Shown here: positions 26,801-39,388 of the stretch, piece after piece
Layout of the letters: each line of letters opens with the position of its first letter
Numbering within the stretch: the stretch's first letter is position 1
Origin: Oreocharis arfaki
Taxonomy: Eukaryota; Chordata; Aves; Passeriformes; Paramythiidae
DNA length: 64,000 nt
Direction of reading: 5' to 3'
NCBI GenBank assembly: GCA_013398015.1
Contig: VZRR01006739.1
Span: 62,001 to 126,000 of the forward strand
Notes under the pieces: generated by a model
Seen by the model: the letters and a program-made list of their open reading frames with translations, nothing else
Told to the model about the DNA's origin: nothing
Databases searched by the model: none
Made by a program: the position numbers and the translations under genes

Positions 26801-28889
26801 GGCTTACCTCACTTCTCCCCTCAGAGATCCCCTTTGTCCTTTCCACTGCTGTGCTATTAAGTGTATCATGCTCAGCACTGACAGGTGACAAATGAAGCAT
26901 AAGTTGGTTCACCACACTGACCCTTCTTGGCAGGGTTTACCCAGCTGGGCCTGACCTTTTCTTGCAGGCTAAGCAAATTTCCCTTCTCTAAAATTCTGCT
27001 CACAGGGTGCTGCTTCATGGCAAAGAACCAGAGTTGAAGCCACTCACTTCCCACCATGGGGTTTGGAGGAGTCCTCTCCTAGCACCTCAGTTAAAATCAT
27101 CAAGAAAGCAGATACAGCAGAATGTGAAGAATATTCTTTTGATAAGTGAATTATAATGATAAAATTTTTTTCCAGAAGAAAAGGCCTGAGGGGAAAATGG
27201 ACAATTGCTGCAATGCCATCCATCCCTCCAAGCAAAGGTAGCGTGTGTCTCATTAATATACTGAATTTTCTGTACAGCTGTCAGCAAGCACAAGTTTTCC
27301 AAATGAACTGGTCAGCAATAACCTGCTTTCATGACAACTTGCAAAGAAGGGAGAAGGAGGGGTGATCTGTGCCCAGTACAAAAATAAACCACAAAGACAT
27401 CCATGCAGCAGATGCACAAAGCTGAGCTCTGCACATCAGAATGCTCCCCAGAGAAGGAGTCAAAGAATCAAAGCAAAGAAGCAGTGATACAAATAGCCTG
27501 ACTTTTTCTAACACATCAAAGGCCAGAAAACAAGTCCCTCTCAACCTCAGGGACCAAGACAGAAAAGATCTAATAAAGAATTCAAATGCCATAATCACAT
27601 AATCCAATAAACTACAGTTAAACCAAAACACCTCTTTAGCAAACATCTGTAAGTGCGACAGGAAAGGCTCCGAAATGCAAGGCTTCCTTCACTTCTCCCT
27701 GTTAACACATCACCTCCTGTCAGCAAGACAGATCTGAAAGGCTCATTCTTGGTCTCAAATTCCCACACAGGAAAATAGGAAAAGGGAGAAGAACATCTCA
27801 ACAAAAACAGCCAGCACAGATTGACCAGTCACAGAGAGCTAAGCAGTACAGAATGCGTGCTGGACTGACTTGCCATGGTGAAAGCTGGTTAAGATGTGTG
27901 TGGGAAAGATGAGAAGGGGTAGAGGTAGAGAAAGACAAAGAGAAAAAAAATCCTCTCCAGATTGCTGCCAAGGTAAGTCCCTTTCTCTATCCTCCAACAA
28001 TACTCCACCCATTGTTTTCATTTTATTCTGGATACATTCTTTCCTCTCTTCCAGTCCCACATGGTATTTTCTTCCTTGTCATCTCTGAATCTCTCCCTCT
28101 TGTATTATCTAGGACTTCATCAATCATTCTGCCCAAGCACCTGCTTCCCCAGGTGTGTCTCTTCCATCACCTCCCTGCCAAGTCTGCCAAACAGGGAAAT
28201 GGCTCACTTTGCCATTGTACAGCAGTGGCAGCTGCACTGATTATTGTGAGTCTGAGGCAGGCTGGCTCTGATGCTCTCATACAGCAATCACACATGCCAC
28301 AGAAAGAAGCTTTCCATTCCACATTGGCATCAGCCAGGAACTTTGTCTCTCCTTTGACATGCTGGGTAGGACTATCCCCTTCTCCTTCCATGCTCAGACA
28401 TGTGGACAGGAGCAGACTCAGGGGACAATTCTGACCTCATCTGAGTAAGCAGATCCAGACTTACAAACCTTTCTTTAACAGAAAGGCCATCCACGGCCAA
28501 ACTGGAGTAATCAGGAAGAAAAAGTTTTGCTGACGTATGCATCCCTTAGGTATTTGCTTTTATACCAGCTCCCGAGTACAGTCAGTGAGCAGAGAGCAGT
28601 AAATCTCTGTGAAACACAGCAGGGGATGGCAGCACCAGGAAGGGTCATTTCCTCTTGCAGAGACTAGAGCAGGCAAGTGCTGTTCAGTGGGTATAAAGGC
28701 AAAGGAAAAGGGGCCCCCAGCTCCTCTGATACGCTTGTATGTACAGATGCTTCTGCAGAATCCAATAGTGTCCAGTGAATCTGTACTTAAGTAGTAGAAT
28801 TAACATTTGTAAACACATCAGCCTTGTACTGGAAGAATTCCACTCTTATGACTTTCCTCCCTGTGCAGCCTCCTGTCATTAGCCTCTCT

Positions 28890-29050
28890 TCTACGGTACA
28901 AGCCATGTGCTAATCCCTGTTTTCTCTGAGTACAATATTCCTGTGAGATACCTTACAAAGTGCTTTGCTGAAATCTAGCTAGGTGATGTCTGCTGATGAA
29001 TCAAGACAGTTAAGCTTTCTTATTAAAGAAATACATTAAATTAATTGTAG
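28890..29050 (-). repeat. Decayed CR1-type LINE, reverse-transcriptase fossil
   Basis: On the minus strand 28932-28980 reads LDFSKALCKVSHRNIV, which lines up with LDFSKAFDTVSHNIL of the reverse transcriptase seen in the intact CR1 at 62.8 kb. Flanking bases such as CAAGCCATGTGCTAA also fit the reverse CR1 order. It is much more diverged than the other copies, so an old insertion. Outer limits are approximate. Confidence 0.65.
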
Positions 29051-32000
29051 ACATGAGAACAGCATAGAACTGGTGGACTCAAATGTTGCTGCAGAGCCTT
29101 AGAACACAACAGGTGTGTTCACGCCAGCAGCAGTTTTGATGATGCCTGAGTTTTCAAAGCAAGTGGAAAGTGTAGGCACCTACACAAAATTCTGGCAAGG
29201 CATGAGGAGGAATGCTGGAGTTCAGTGAAAAAGCACTTTTTCTTTTCTGTAAGTAATCATTATGGAAAGGAGCACAACTCAATGCAGCCATTACAATTCT
29301 AAGAGTGGGAATTAACTTACTGGAAAAGGTTGGGCAGCAACCCAGACACGACTCCCATCTGGACCTAGGCCAAAAAGGGTCATCAGCTCTTTTAAACTCC
29401 TTGCTTTATGCTATATGAAATCACTTTTTGTTGATGCAAAACATGACAGTACTTGCTAGGGTATTCAAGAAAAATCCATTACCTTGATGTGCCACATACA
29501 CATCTCTGCAACAGAGTAGAATGTGTGAGCATGCTCACACCAATTGTACAGTGAATTTCAGAAAGAGGGTTATAGCAGAAATGGGAGGGAAGTGCTGAAT
29601 TGTTGTATATGATCTTTTACATGGTGAGTTATCAGTTGATTTATGTAGCAAGTCCCACAGAGTTAGTTCATGATAAATTCATGAGGCATGTGCTTTTGAT
29701 CATGCAGTGCTTTTCTCATGTCTTGCCATTTTCAGCTCCCTCTTTATCCACCTTCTGGAGACATTATTCTACCTCATGTGGTAAACTGCTGCTATAGACA
29801 ATAGAGACTAGTCTCCATTGGTTGCCTCTGCTGACATGCCACATCCTGGAAGGGAAGAGATACATTAAGAAGTCAGAAGTCCAGGAGGTAGAAGTGCAAG
29901 CAGGCTGCTTGGAGGGGTTAAGTCTCTCCTAACACACTCAAGCACATACCTCCGTACGAGGAATAAAGAGTTGATGGGGACCAGTTTTCAATCTGCTGGC
30001 TTTAGTCAAAGGTGCTCTGTACTGTACATGCACAAAAGCACTCCCAGCTTCACAAGGCACTTAATGGCCAGATGACTTTCCCTGCTAAACTGGGTGAGAT
30101 GAACTCTTTCAAGGAAGAGAGAAGCAGTCTGTAGATTTAAAAGGTGCATCAGCTCTTGTTTAAGCCTCAGATGTCATAAATTCTTCAGTCTACACTCTCT
30201 CCCAGTTTATAATTACTCTGCATAAGCATGGCTACACCTAAGGAGTAACCAGAGGCATTGCAGCCATGGAGCCCTGCACAGGTTAGCCACCAGATACTAA
30301 CCAGACTTTTGGAAAGGTTGTGCAGCCCACATACTGGTACTGTACTGCTTTGAATAAGCACCTTTCGGATCAGCATTAAAGGTGACTTGGAGCACACTGG
30401 GGCATTCCCCCATTCTCAGCCTTAGATCTGCTCCCACTGAAGCCAGCAATAATCCTGGTGAACACTGCACGTGAGCCCATGGAAGCAGGGAAGATAACTC
30501 TACTCAAGCCCCATACTGCTTTGTAGTTTGCAACTGCTCAGTATCCAGAAATAATGTTCCATAGCTAAGGCACAAAGGCATCCTTGGGTTATTTTTATTG
30601 GGACAGCTACACAGTAGGAATTGTCAGGACAGCATTACTGTAATGGCATGACAGTAACAGTTGCATGACAAAGTGATGCAGCCCAAACCAGCATATCTAC
30701 AAATCTTCTGCACCTTGGCAAATAGTGACCTGTGGGGAGATTGCTGCTTTTCAGAGTAAACAGAACTTGATGGAAAAATCGTGGAAAAAGTCGTGGAAAA
30801 ATCTCTGGCATCCGAACCAAGTGCTGTGGTCTGAAGAACTGTCATGAGAGCACATTTCAGAGTCAAAAGGCTGTGTCCACCATGGGGTAAGGAGCACTGG
30901 CTTGGAGCAAGCAACCACACTGGAGCATGCATGCTTTAGTGAGAGAATACCCACATGATATGTCACAGAAAGATCTATGTCTCATTTTCCCCATCTGTAA
31001 GACTAAACAGCTGAGACACATAGGCAAGGAACTGCATGAGCTAAGCTTGCACATTCTTGCTGGAAGGGCTATGCCAACCAGGAGGCATTTCCTGACATCA
31101 AGCACCCAGTACACCTCCATTTGGTACAGTGAGGTCCTTTGGAGTCCAGGTACTTGGGTCTGATTTAGTGTGTATGGTATAAGAACCCCTGTCCTTTTAA
31201 ACATCCTCAGTAATGTGGCACTTTGGAAGACACAATAATTAGCTTAATTGTCAATTCAGCCTCTAATAGTGTACAGTGCACTCATTAACCCAATTAACCC
31301 CACACAGCACAACAACCATCACAAACAACACAACTGATGTGGTGATGGGAAATGGATGCTTGACAGCCCTCCCACATCCCATCACGATGAGCTGACACTG
31401 GCAAGGGCTGAAGGCAACTCCCAGAGGTAGGACCCCCACCCAGCTCAGAGATGGGGCACGCTGCCACCTGAGCTGGTGCATCAGCCATGTGCTCAGCTTT
31501 CTTCAGCCCTGTCTCAGGGCAGTAGAGGAGTTTCTCCTCCCACAAGGTTTTTCCTGGTACATTTAATTAAGCACTATGTATCAACGCCCACATACGCACA
31601 TCCCACTTCTTCAACCCCCCCTCTTGCTGGAAGAGTCTCAGGTGGGATTCACTCGCCTGCTTTTGCTGCTGCTTAATTCAGTCAGGCTAGTAAATAATTC
31701 AGCAAGCACTCAGCCAACAAACAAACAGGCAGGCAGCACAAATGGCCAGACACAGAAAGAGAAGAATGAGAGACAGAAAGAAGAACCAAATGGGAGAGTG
31801 ACGGCTTTTGCTGGAGCTCCTTTTCCACAGGCAGGACTTCAAGCTGTGCCTACTTCTTCATTCCCTGTGGTTACACTCTCATCCCATAAAGAGGCAGGGA
31901 AGTTTGTCCAACTGACACTGCCATGACCTATTGACAAGTCACTGGTTGGTGCCTCACTGAGTGACCACACAGCCTTTCAATTAAAGTTTAGGAAGAGCTT

Positions 32001-35000
32001 CAGTGCCTTGCTTATGCTCTTCAGCTTTGAAACCCTTCAAGATGGGGACCAGCAGCTCTCGGACTACAGGTGGGCTGTAGGAGTCTGCATCATTGACTCA
32101 AGTCTTTCTAGGCCTCTGTTTTCCCAGCTATAGAAGAGAAGATGAACATCCTTCCCCAGTGGCATTCCAGCAGGCCCATCAAACAGAAGCAATGCTAGGG
32201 GCCCGAGAGTCCTTCAGATGAAATGCCAAGGCTTGGCAGAACCTTTAGAATTCTCTGTCTGCACCAGTGAATATAGCAAAAGACGGTATCATCAAGAACC
32301 AAAAATATTAGTTCCAGCCTTCCATAAAAACTGATAACCATAAAAAATATATCCAAATCAGAGCAAAGGTTTGGGATGATTCAAGGTAAACACTCCACTA
32401 TTCTGTCTATAAAAGCAAACAGTAACCCAAAATATGCAGAGTAGAATTTTCTGTGATGCTTAACCTTATAATAGTAACAAAGCTTTAATGAATGATATTT
32501 TGAAAATGTTTTCTACACATATAATAAATTAGCATAAGACAACCTTCTTAATACAGCTAGTTTGAGCTAGCTATGTGAGCATCCCATGAGAAAATCATTG
32601 TATGAAGCTAATAAGGAAACTTCCATGCACCACAAGTTTACTAAAACAGAATCCAAATCAGCAAGCGCTATTGGGAGCCACAGTGATAAGAAGACCACCC
32701 ATCTCTCAAACTGCTGGGACCCCTCTAGGCCAGGACTAGTGAGGGACACAATGACAATCAGCATTTAGGGATAGCTTGCACACAGTGTGCTCATTAGGTA
32801 AATGCCCTGACTCTGTGCTGACTCCTTCCTACCAAGGAGTAGGTATCTTCCTTCCAAGATATTGAACAAGTTTGCATATGAGGATTGTCCTGAAGTGGCA
32901 GTGGAAAGACATGAATTTCAAAGGAGGTGACAAAGCACTGTACAAACATCTCTTAGATTATCAATTTCCTCAATCTATCATTGGAGCCACATAATTACAT
33001 GATAGTTGCCAAATTTCAGCATGCAGAAATATCCTTTGCAAGAGCAGAAGACAAGCAAGTTGGTTTATTAACATGTTTCATGTGAACATCCTCTGAGTGT
33101 CATTGAAAGGGATAAAAAGAGCAACGGAAGGATAACTTGAGTAGGTATACATAGAAAGTAATTACAGCAGAACGAAGTTTTTTCAGGCTGGGAAATAACA
33201 AAGCATTTCCTCTGCCAAAATAGAGAATGAAGTAGCAAGCAAGAGCCACAGCTCAATGACAAATTGCAGAGGTTTACATGCTTGACCCTGTGCAATTTAG
33301 GGTGAGAGCCCAGAAAGACACCCTAGGGAGAAACAGGTCCCTTCTGCTGGTGGGTAACAAGTCAGTCAGATGATCAGAATGCCACGTGCTCTTGGAGAGA
33401 AGGTTCCCCAAGTAGTGGCTGAGCCACCATTACACTGTGGTGACTGTTAAGCCAGGTGTGGCAGCCCCATGGCAATGTGTGCTGGCTGACTCCTTGGCAG
33501 CTCTTTAGTTACCTGCCAGCCACAGAGAAAACGGGTTAAAAGAGAAGCGGGGCTACTGCAGACCAGGTCTGAATACTGCTCTTGAGTTCATGCCCAGATC
33601 CACTTGGGGTAAGCAGTGAAGTCATGTGAAACCTTCTTATAGCAGTTCTCAGCAGGGTCATGCAAACCCCTTCAGGTTTTGGCTCAAGGAGGCTCCTATT
33701 GCCCAAACCTTGCTCTAAGATTTTGTTTCAAATACACAGAGGTCCTCCAAGCATAACCATGGCCAAGATCAGCCTGGTTGCAAGTCAAATGTTCAGATGG
33801 TTTCCACCATAAGTCATAAATCCCACCCTGTCACCTGGAACTGAGCCCATTCTGCTCAAACCTCAGCTTGCATTTGGGGGAAACTTGACTCCAGTTCACT
33901 GAAAGGTTCGCAAATCCAGCCCGTATTCTGGGTTTGTAACAAACCCTCCAAAACAGGCAAAATGGCCTTGGCTTTAGGGTTCATCTGGACCTTGTTGCCA
34001 GAGTCATGGTGTCATCTAGTGGTGACAGCTTGTACAGGCACACACACGGTACCCACCTCCACTTGGCAAACAACCCAACAGAGCATAGTGCATTTGCAGG
34101 TCCGGTAAACGTCTTCCAAAGTACACCAGCTTTTCCAAAGGCAGAACAGTTCCACCATTTCAGTAAAAGCCATTTGCACTTCGAGGAGAGCTTTTTGCAA
34201 AGGATTCCAAAAAAAATGAAGGGCAAGCTTTGCATCCCCTATCACTTCTACATAACTAGTAGACAATCTCCTGGGGAAAGGGCAAGCCACACTAACTTTG
34301 AGGGACAGCAGTCAGCAGCAGGCTCAGTTGTGAACATGTTTTATATTTAAAAGTCATTCTCAATACAGAAGTTGCATCTCTTGAAATGTTCCTTTTACCT
34401 ATACTGTAATAATGCTCAAAAATCATAGTAACAGATACAAGAGGAAAAAGGACTCCAATTTCAATTTGTACTTCGAGAGGTCTCTTGCACAGGCACACAT
34501 ACCCAGTTCTCAAGAAAGGGCAGCTGATTTTTGGATTCCCAATTTATATCCTACTGGGGACAAGTTCAATAACAGTGCAGATGAAGCAGTTCCCGAAGTC
34601 CCAGCATATGTTTTGCAAGAGATCAAGTGCCTTAGGTCTCACTTCAAGCATTTCTAAAGGGATTTGACCCACCACGTATTCTGTGTGACAGAGTTCTAGC
34701 AACATGAATTCCTTCTCCTCTGTGAAGCTGGGAACTGATGTACCTGCTCTCAAACCTACTCTCGTTTTAATTCAATGAAATTTAAGCTTAAGAGTTTTAC
34801 CTTTCAGCTAAGACAAAGCAGGAACACAAACATGATTGGTTTTCCAGGCTCGGCTGATGGGTAGGAACAGAGTCACCATCAGCCCTGTTCGCATAACCTC
34901 AGGCACTGCACTGAATCACTTGTCCCACAAGCTGATAAGAGCTGCATCTCAAAGGAAAGAAAACTGTTCAAATTGGAAGAAGGATCACAGTGTCAGCAGA

Positions 35001-36159
35001 GAGGCAAGAAAAAATTGCCGATTTCAGCACTGTCCTGGAAATGAAGTGGGTTTTCAGGTTCCTGAGGTTTCATCATGGATCCAGCTCAGGTGTTTCCTTG
35101 GCAGGTTTGTCTTCTAACCTAGAGCTTAATCCTTCCCTCTGATCTAGTCTTTCTGTCTGCAAGCTAATGAGCTTGAAATTACTGTATATTTATGTGTCCC
35201 TCTGAGCTCTGATCTGTGACACAACCACAGCTACAGCTGGACTTGCTTCTTTCTTTATTGTCTAGAGTTGCAGCCTAAAAGCCAGGCTTGATGCCTAAAA
35301 CAATGAAATTCAAATCCCAGCTTACATGTGGCATAAGGAGAAAGCACTTTTCAGAACCCTGGTTTCTTTTGGGATCATGAGACACTGAATTTTAAGCCTG
35401 GTAACAGCACAGACAAGGGCTTTCTTCATGGCAGAGGATTCCACACACCCATTCCACCTTGGTCACAGACAGCATAGGGAAGACTTTTAACTACTACTTT
35501 CCTGGACTAAAAATGACCACAGGAATTATCCAAAATCAATGAACTCTTTATATCTGCACCAAAATGTTTTCGTGCCTTGGATCTGTTTTCTTCCCCCATC
35601 CTATCACCTGTGTTCCACTTATTCTATGAAACTCAAAGACTGTGCCATATACCCACGAGGTCTACCATGAAGGTGAAGCCCAAGCAAGTTGCTCAAAGGT
35701 AAGAGAGAATGCTTAACTACTGTAATAGGGAGCAGGTTTTAATTTTTAGCAAGTACACAAACCTAAAAATAACAGATAATTTCAATCAGAGCCTGCATAT
35801 AGAGTACTTTTCACCCCAAAGAAGCTTTCAAAAAACTTACATGCACAGAACCACAGAAATGTAGTCACCTCTGGAGCTGATTGCAGCTGTTGCTCATCCA
35901 ATAGTGTGATAACAACAAGGAGAGCTACCTCAATAAACCTCAGGGTTTTTTGGTAAATGTGCTATAGATTTCTGCACGCTTGCCATACCAGAGGACACCC
36001 ATATATTTAAAGGCTTCACCTGAGACAACAATGCAGAGCCAGCAAAACGCATTTCCTTTTTGTCCCTTGGAAGGTCAAAAACCTCCCCAGCAGAATACAA
36101 ACAGCCGGGCTCTTGAGCAATTTCATATCTGATATTCAGGTACTCGCTAGCTCTACCAC
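29051..36159. other. Gene-free sequence
   Basis: Nothing recognised except the small 12-base tandem repeat at 30770. Open frames up to about 115 codons look like chance. Confidence 0.55.
30770..30802. repeat. 12-base tandem repeat, about three copies
   Basis: Successive units close to GTGGAAAAAGTC with one-base differences. A minor local slippage repeat in otherwise unremarkable intergenic sequence. Confidence 0.8.
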
Positions 36160-36453
36160 TCAGTGCGTGCCGTGACAGATATGTCACAACTAAAGGTCAC
36201 GGCAAGGTTTTCCCTGCCAGACTTGCCCGCCTTACAGGAAAGGCAGATTTGTGCCTGCTCAGTTGCTCTGTCCTGTGTCCCAGGCACGGTCGCTTGTTTT
36301 GGAGTGCCCTCTGCCGCCCAACCCACAGACCTGCGAGCCTGCGGGGAACGAGGCCGGGAACATAAGCGGGATCTCGGTTAAGGACGGACAGCGGTCAGCG
36401 GCCATTCAGCTACACGCGCCGGTCAGAGGCCCTCGCTAGAGCCGAGCCCTGAG
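36160..36453. promoter_or_regulatory. CpG-enriched patch
   Basis: By hand count about 22 CpG in 290 bases, densest between 36300 and 36440. Weaker than the patch at 20.7 kb. No associated exon was recognised. Confidence 0.4.
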
Positions 36454-38731
36454 CTCAGCATCTGGGTCTGACTACCCAAGCTTCAAAGGTTTGCAAAGCA
36501 CTGCCACCCACCAGGGCTGCAGAGACAATTGATTTTCAGGTCTGTTTTCTGGGACAACTCTACCTCAGCTCACCTCACACACCTCACAAAGCTCTTGCCC
36601 AGTTCATCTCATCTGGGATCTGAGGCAGAAAAAGCAGCACATGCCCCTTGCACCGGCACTGCTGGGATTCTTCCTTTGCAGCCATAGGAGGCAGCTTTAC
36701 TCTTCACTTCTACCCAGCCCACCTCATCTAAGTGATGGGTAACTCTCGTCTCCAAAGGAAAATAGGAAAGCTGACTAGTCCAAGATGTGGAGCCAGGAAC
36801 CCCTTTGGGAGTCAGCAGGCCTCTGAAAACTGCGCAGGAACAGTTTCTATCTAGGTGGTAAGAGATTCGATATTCTAGAAGGTTCTATTAGTTTGCAACC
36901 AATAATACCAGGCAAAATTCTTCAGTCACTTCATTATCCTCACAGCTCCAAAAATCTTTACCCTATCCTTACCCTTTTCTGTTCAAACTGGTGCAGGCAG
37001 CCAGGCCTGACACCAAGACTGAAGTTTCTGACTCCCAATGCCTGAACATAATGTGATTTTTCCTTACCTAGGTTAATACAGTTCTTTCAATAAAGCTCTT
37101 CTAAGCACAACACTCATTAGTATCTTTATTAGATCACTCACTCATGTCCAATCAGCTACACAGGCATGGCACTGTCTTGCACAAGAAATAACTTTGCAGT
37201 GTGTACAGAATTCTCTGTGCAGTGAGGTCAGGTATTGCAAAGCTGTTTGGTCTATGCTCCAGAGTCCTATGAAGTTCTCAGCAAGGGAAGGGTTTGCAGG
37301 TGTGCATGCCAAGATGCACACATACAGCCTTCACCTGTGTGCTAACAGCAAGCATCTTAAAAAAGTTGAGCTGTGGAAGTCAAAATGTAACTTGCACTGG
37401 GGAAGAGAACTACATGAGAGTAATATATGATTTTATCTCTTTTATTTTTGTTATCCAGAGTCATATTCCTCTGTGAGGTATTGCTCCTACACCACTACAA
37501 GGATGGAATTCCATTACTCTTCCCTTCTTATATCTGGATCAAAGTTACCACCCCACATGTTCACTCCTAATCAATACATGCAGCTAGAACTGTCTCCTAG
37601 ATTTGCTACAATTCAGACATTTTTTCCTCTCCAACAGCAAAACACAGTTTGTCAGGCTTGTGGCTGCAAAGCTGGGACTACTTGCTTAAGAACAGACCAA
37701 GACACAGTCCTAGCTTTGTCTGCTGCCCATGAAGGGTTTTTAATTCCAGAAGGTGTATGTGGAGTGTCAGGGTATGTAGCAGTCTTTGTGTGGGCACTTA
37801 TAATAATAACTTCCAGTTCCCTTCCCCATTTGGCTGCCATGCTTCCCTTGGGAAGAGATACCTGAATGCAGTCAGGTAGGTAACCTCTCCCTTCAGTGAA
37901 CTGCCAGCCATTGCTGTTTGCCTGTGTGATTACTTATCTGTGCCACCGTGTCACCCCTGTCAGGCAGCAGAGCCACGTGTAACATTCATAAAACTTAACA
38001 CAAGCCTGGTCACAGTTTTTCACTGCCACAGTAAGCACTGAGGCTCCCCATGGCTGTGCTGACCCTGGAGGAGGGCCACGTTAGAGTAACACGACTCACA
38101 GCAACACCATCACTGCTATTAGGCCACTGATATTGTACCAGAAATAAACACAAAGCTGTTACCCATAACTACAAAGCTCTAGTCACAGGGCTGCTGCAGT
38201 GGCAAGGACCCAGCAGAAACCCACTCCTTCTGGGGAGGCTGTGCTAGTTACCAAACCAGCCGGTGCCAGGGCTGCATTTCATCAGAGTTCACCAGCCCCT
38301 GCCAGCTAAGTACTTTATCTAACAGTTAAACTATGTCACCTTACAAATCTTGTGTCTTCAGGAGTATAACCCCTGTGCCCTCCCAAATGCAGAATCCTTA
38401 CTGAAACAGATGAGGCACAAAAAAAACACAAACAAAGCAACCCACCCACATACTTTAGGTAACAGTGTGAGGCAGGGATCCTTTGCATCCTTTGCACGTC
38501 AGTAACAAGGTTCTATCAGAGAGCCTTTATCTAGAAAGGATCCCTTGTGCATGCTGTCTTTGAGCACGCCACATGCTGCCCAGCAGATTTTAGTCCTTGT
38601 TACGTAGAACAAGAAAAACTGCCAGGTCTTAACACCAAACAGCACAGGTACAATTTTTTTCATAAGGTCAAAGAATTAGTCAAGCTTGAAGCCATATGTA
38701 CAATTCAGGACAAATTCTTTTGTTTACTGCC

Positions 38732-38746
38732 TTTTTTTTTTTTTTT
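38732..38746. repeat. Poly-T tract (15 bases)
   Basis: Homopolymer in intergenic sequence; no retrocopy was recognised beside it. Confidence 0.8.
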
Positions 38747-39305
38747 AAATAGCATTCATATGGAAGCAAAGGGAAAGGATGGACATACTTATGATGACAG
38801 GGAAAACAAAAAGTCTAATCCAAACCATTCTGTTGGCCACAATCCCTTCCCCCATCCCCAGCATTTTTCCAAAAAGAACTCTAGCTCCTCTTCCCATGTT
38901 GACTCATTTCATTGGCTCCTCCACTGAGCTCCCATTCCCTGCCCACATCAACCTTGATGCTATGCAGCATGTGCTGGGTGTCTGCAGGGGGTACCCCGAC
39001 CCTTCCTACCAGCCAGAACATCACACAGGCACGTTGTGCTAACGGAGGTGGATTGCTGAGCTTCAGTCTCTAACACACACATAATGAGATTAGCATTTGA
39101 ATGGTGCTGATCAAGTTACCAGTAGCTCTGAACCCCGGGTCCATCAGATGCAAATGAATCACTATAAATTTTGCTCCTTTCTTAAGGGCTCTTTATATGC
39201 ATGGCCAATGCAGAAAGAACTGCAGTGGATTTTGCCCTGGGAAGTCTGTCTCTCACCATGGCTGGGAATTTATGAGGGTGGACAAACAATAGGAGCATCT
39301 TCCCT

Positions 39306-39388
39306 TAGGTTTCTTTTGGGGTTTGGGTTTTTCTTTTTGGTTTTTTGTTTGTTTGTTTTCTTTATGAGCAGTTTTTTCCCCTTTTTTT
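39306..39388. repeat. T-rich low-complexity tract with GTTT units
   Basis: A run of T-rich sequence including GTTTGTTTGTTTTC and several T-homopolymers. No transposon body was seen next to it, so it may be simple slippage or the tail of an unrecognised element. Confidence 0.75.

Larger units (their letters stand above)
20981..28889. other. Gene-free sequence
   Basis: No exon or RNA gene was recognised. It contains a 10-N gap at 21399, an X-box-like palindrome at 23097-23110 and an ATT repeat at 23781. Confidence 0.55.

Noticed and set aside
35840..35900. A CR1-like phrase, CCACAGAAATGTAGTCACCTC, cut here to CCACAGAAATGTAGTCACC.
   Set aside because: Similarity to the CR1 3' end is too weak and too short to call.
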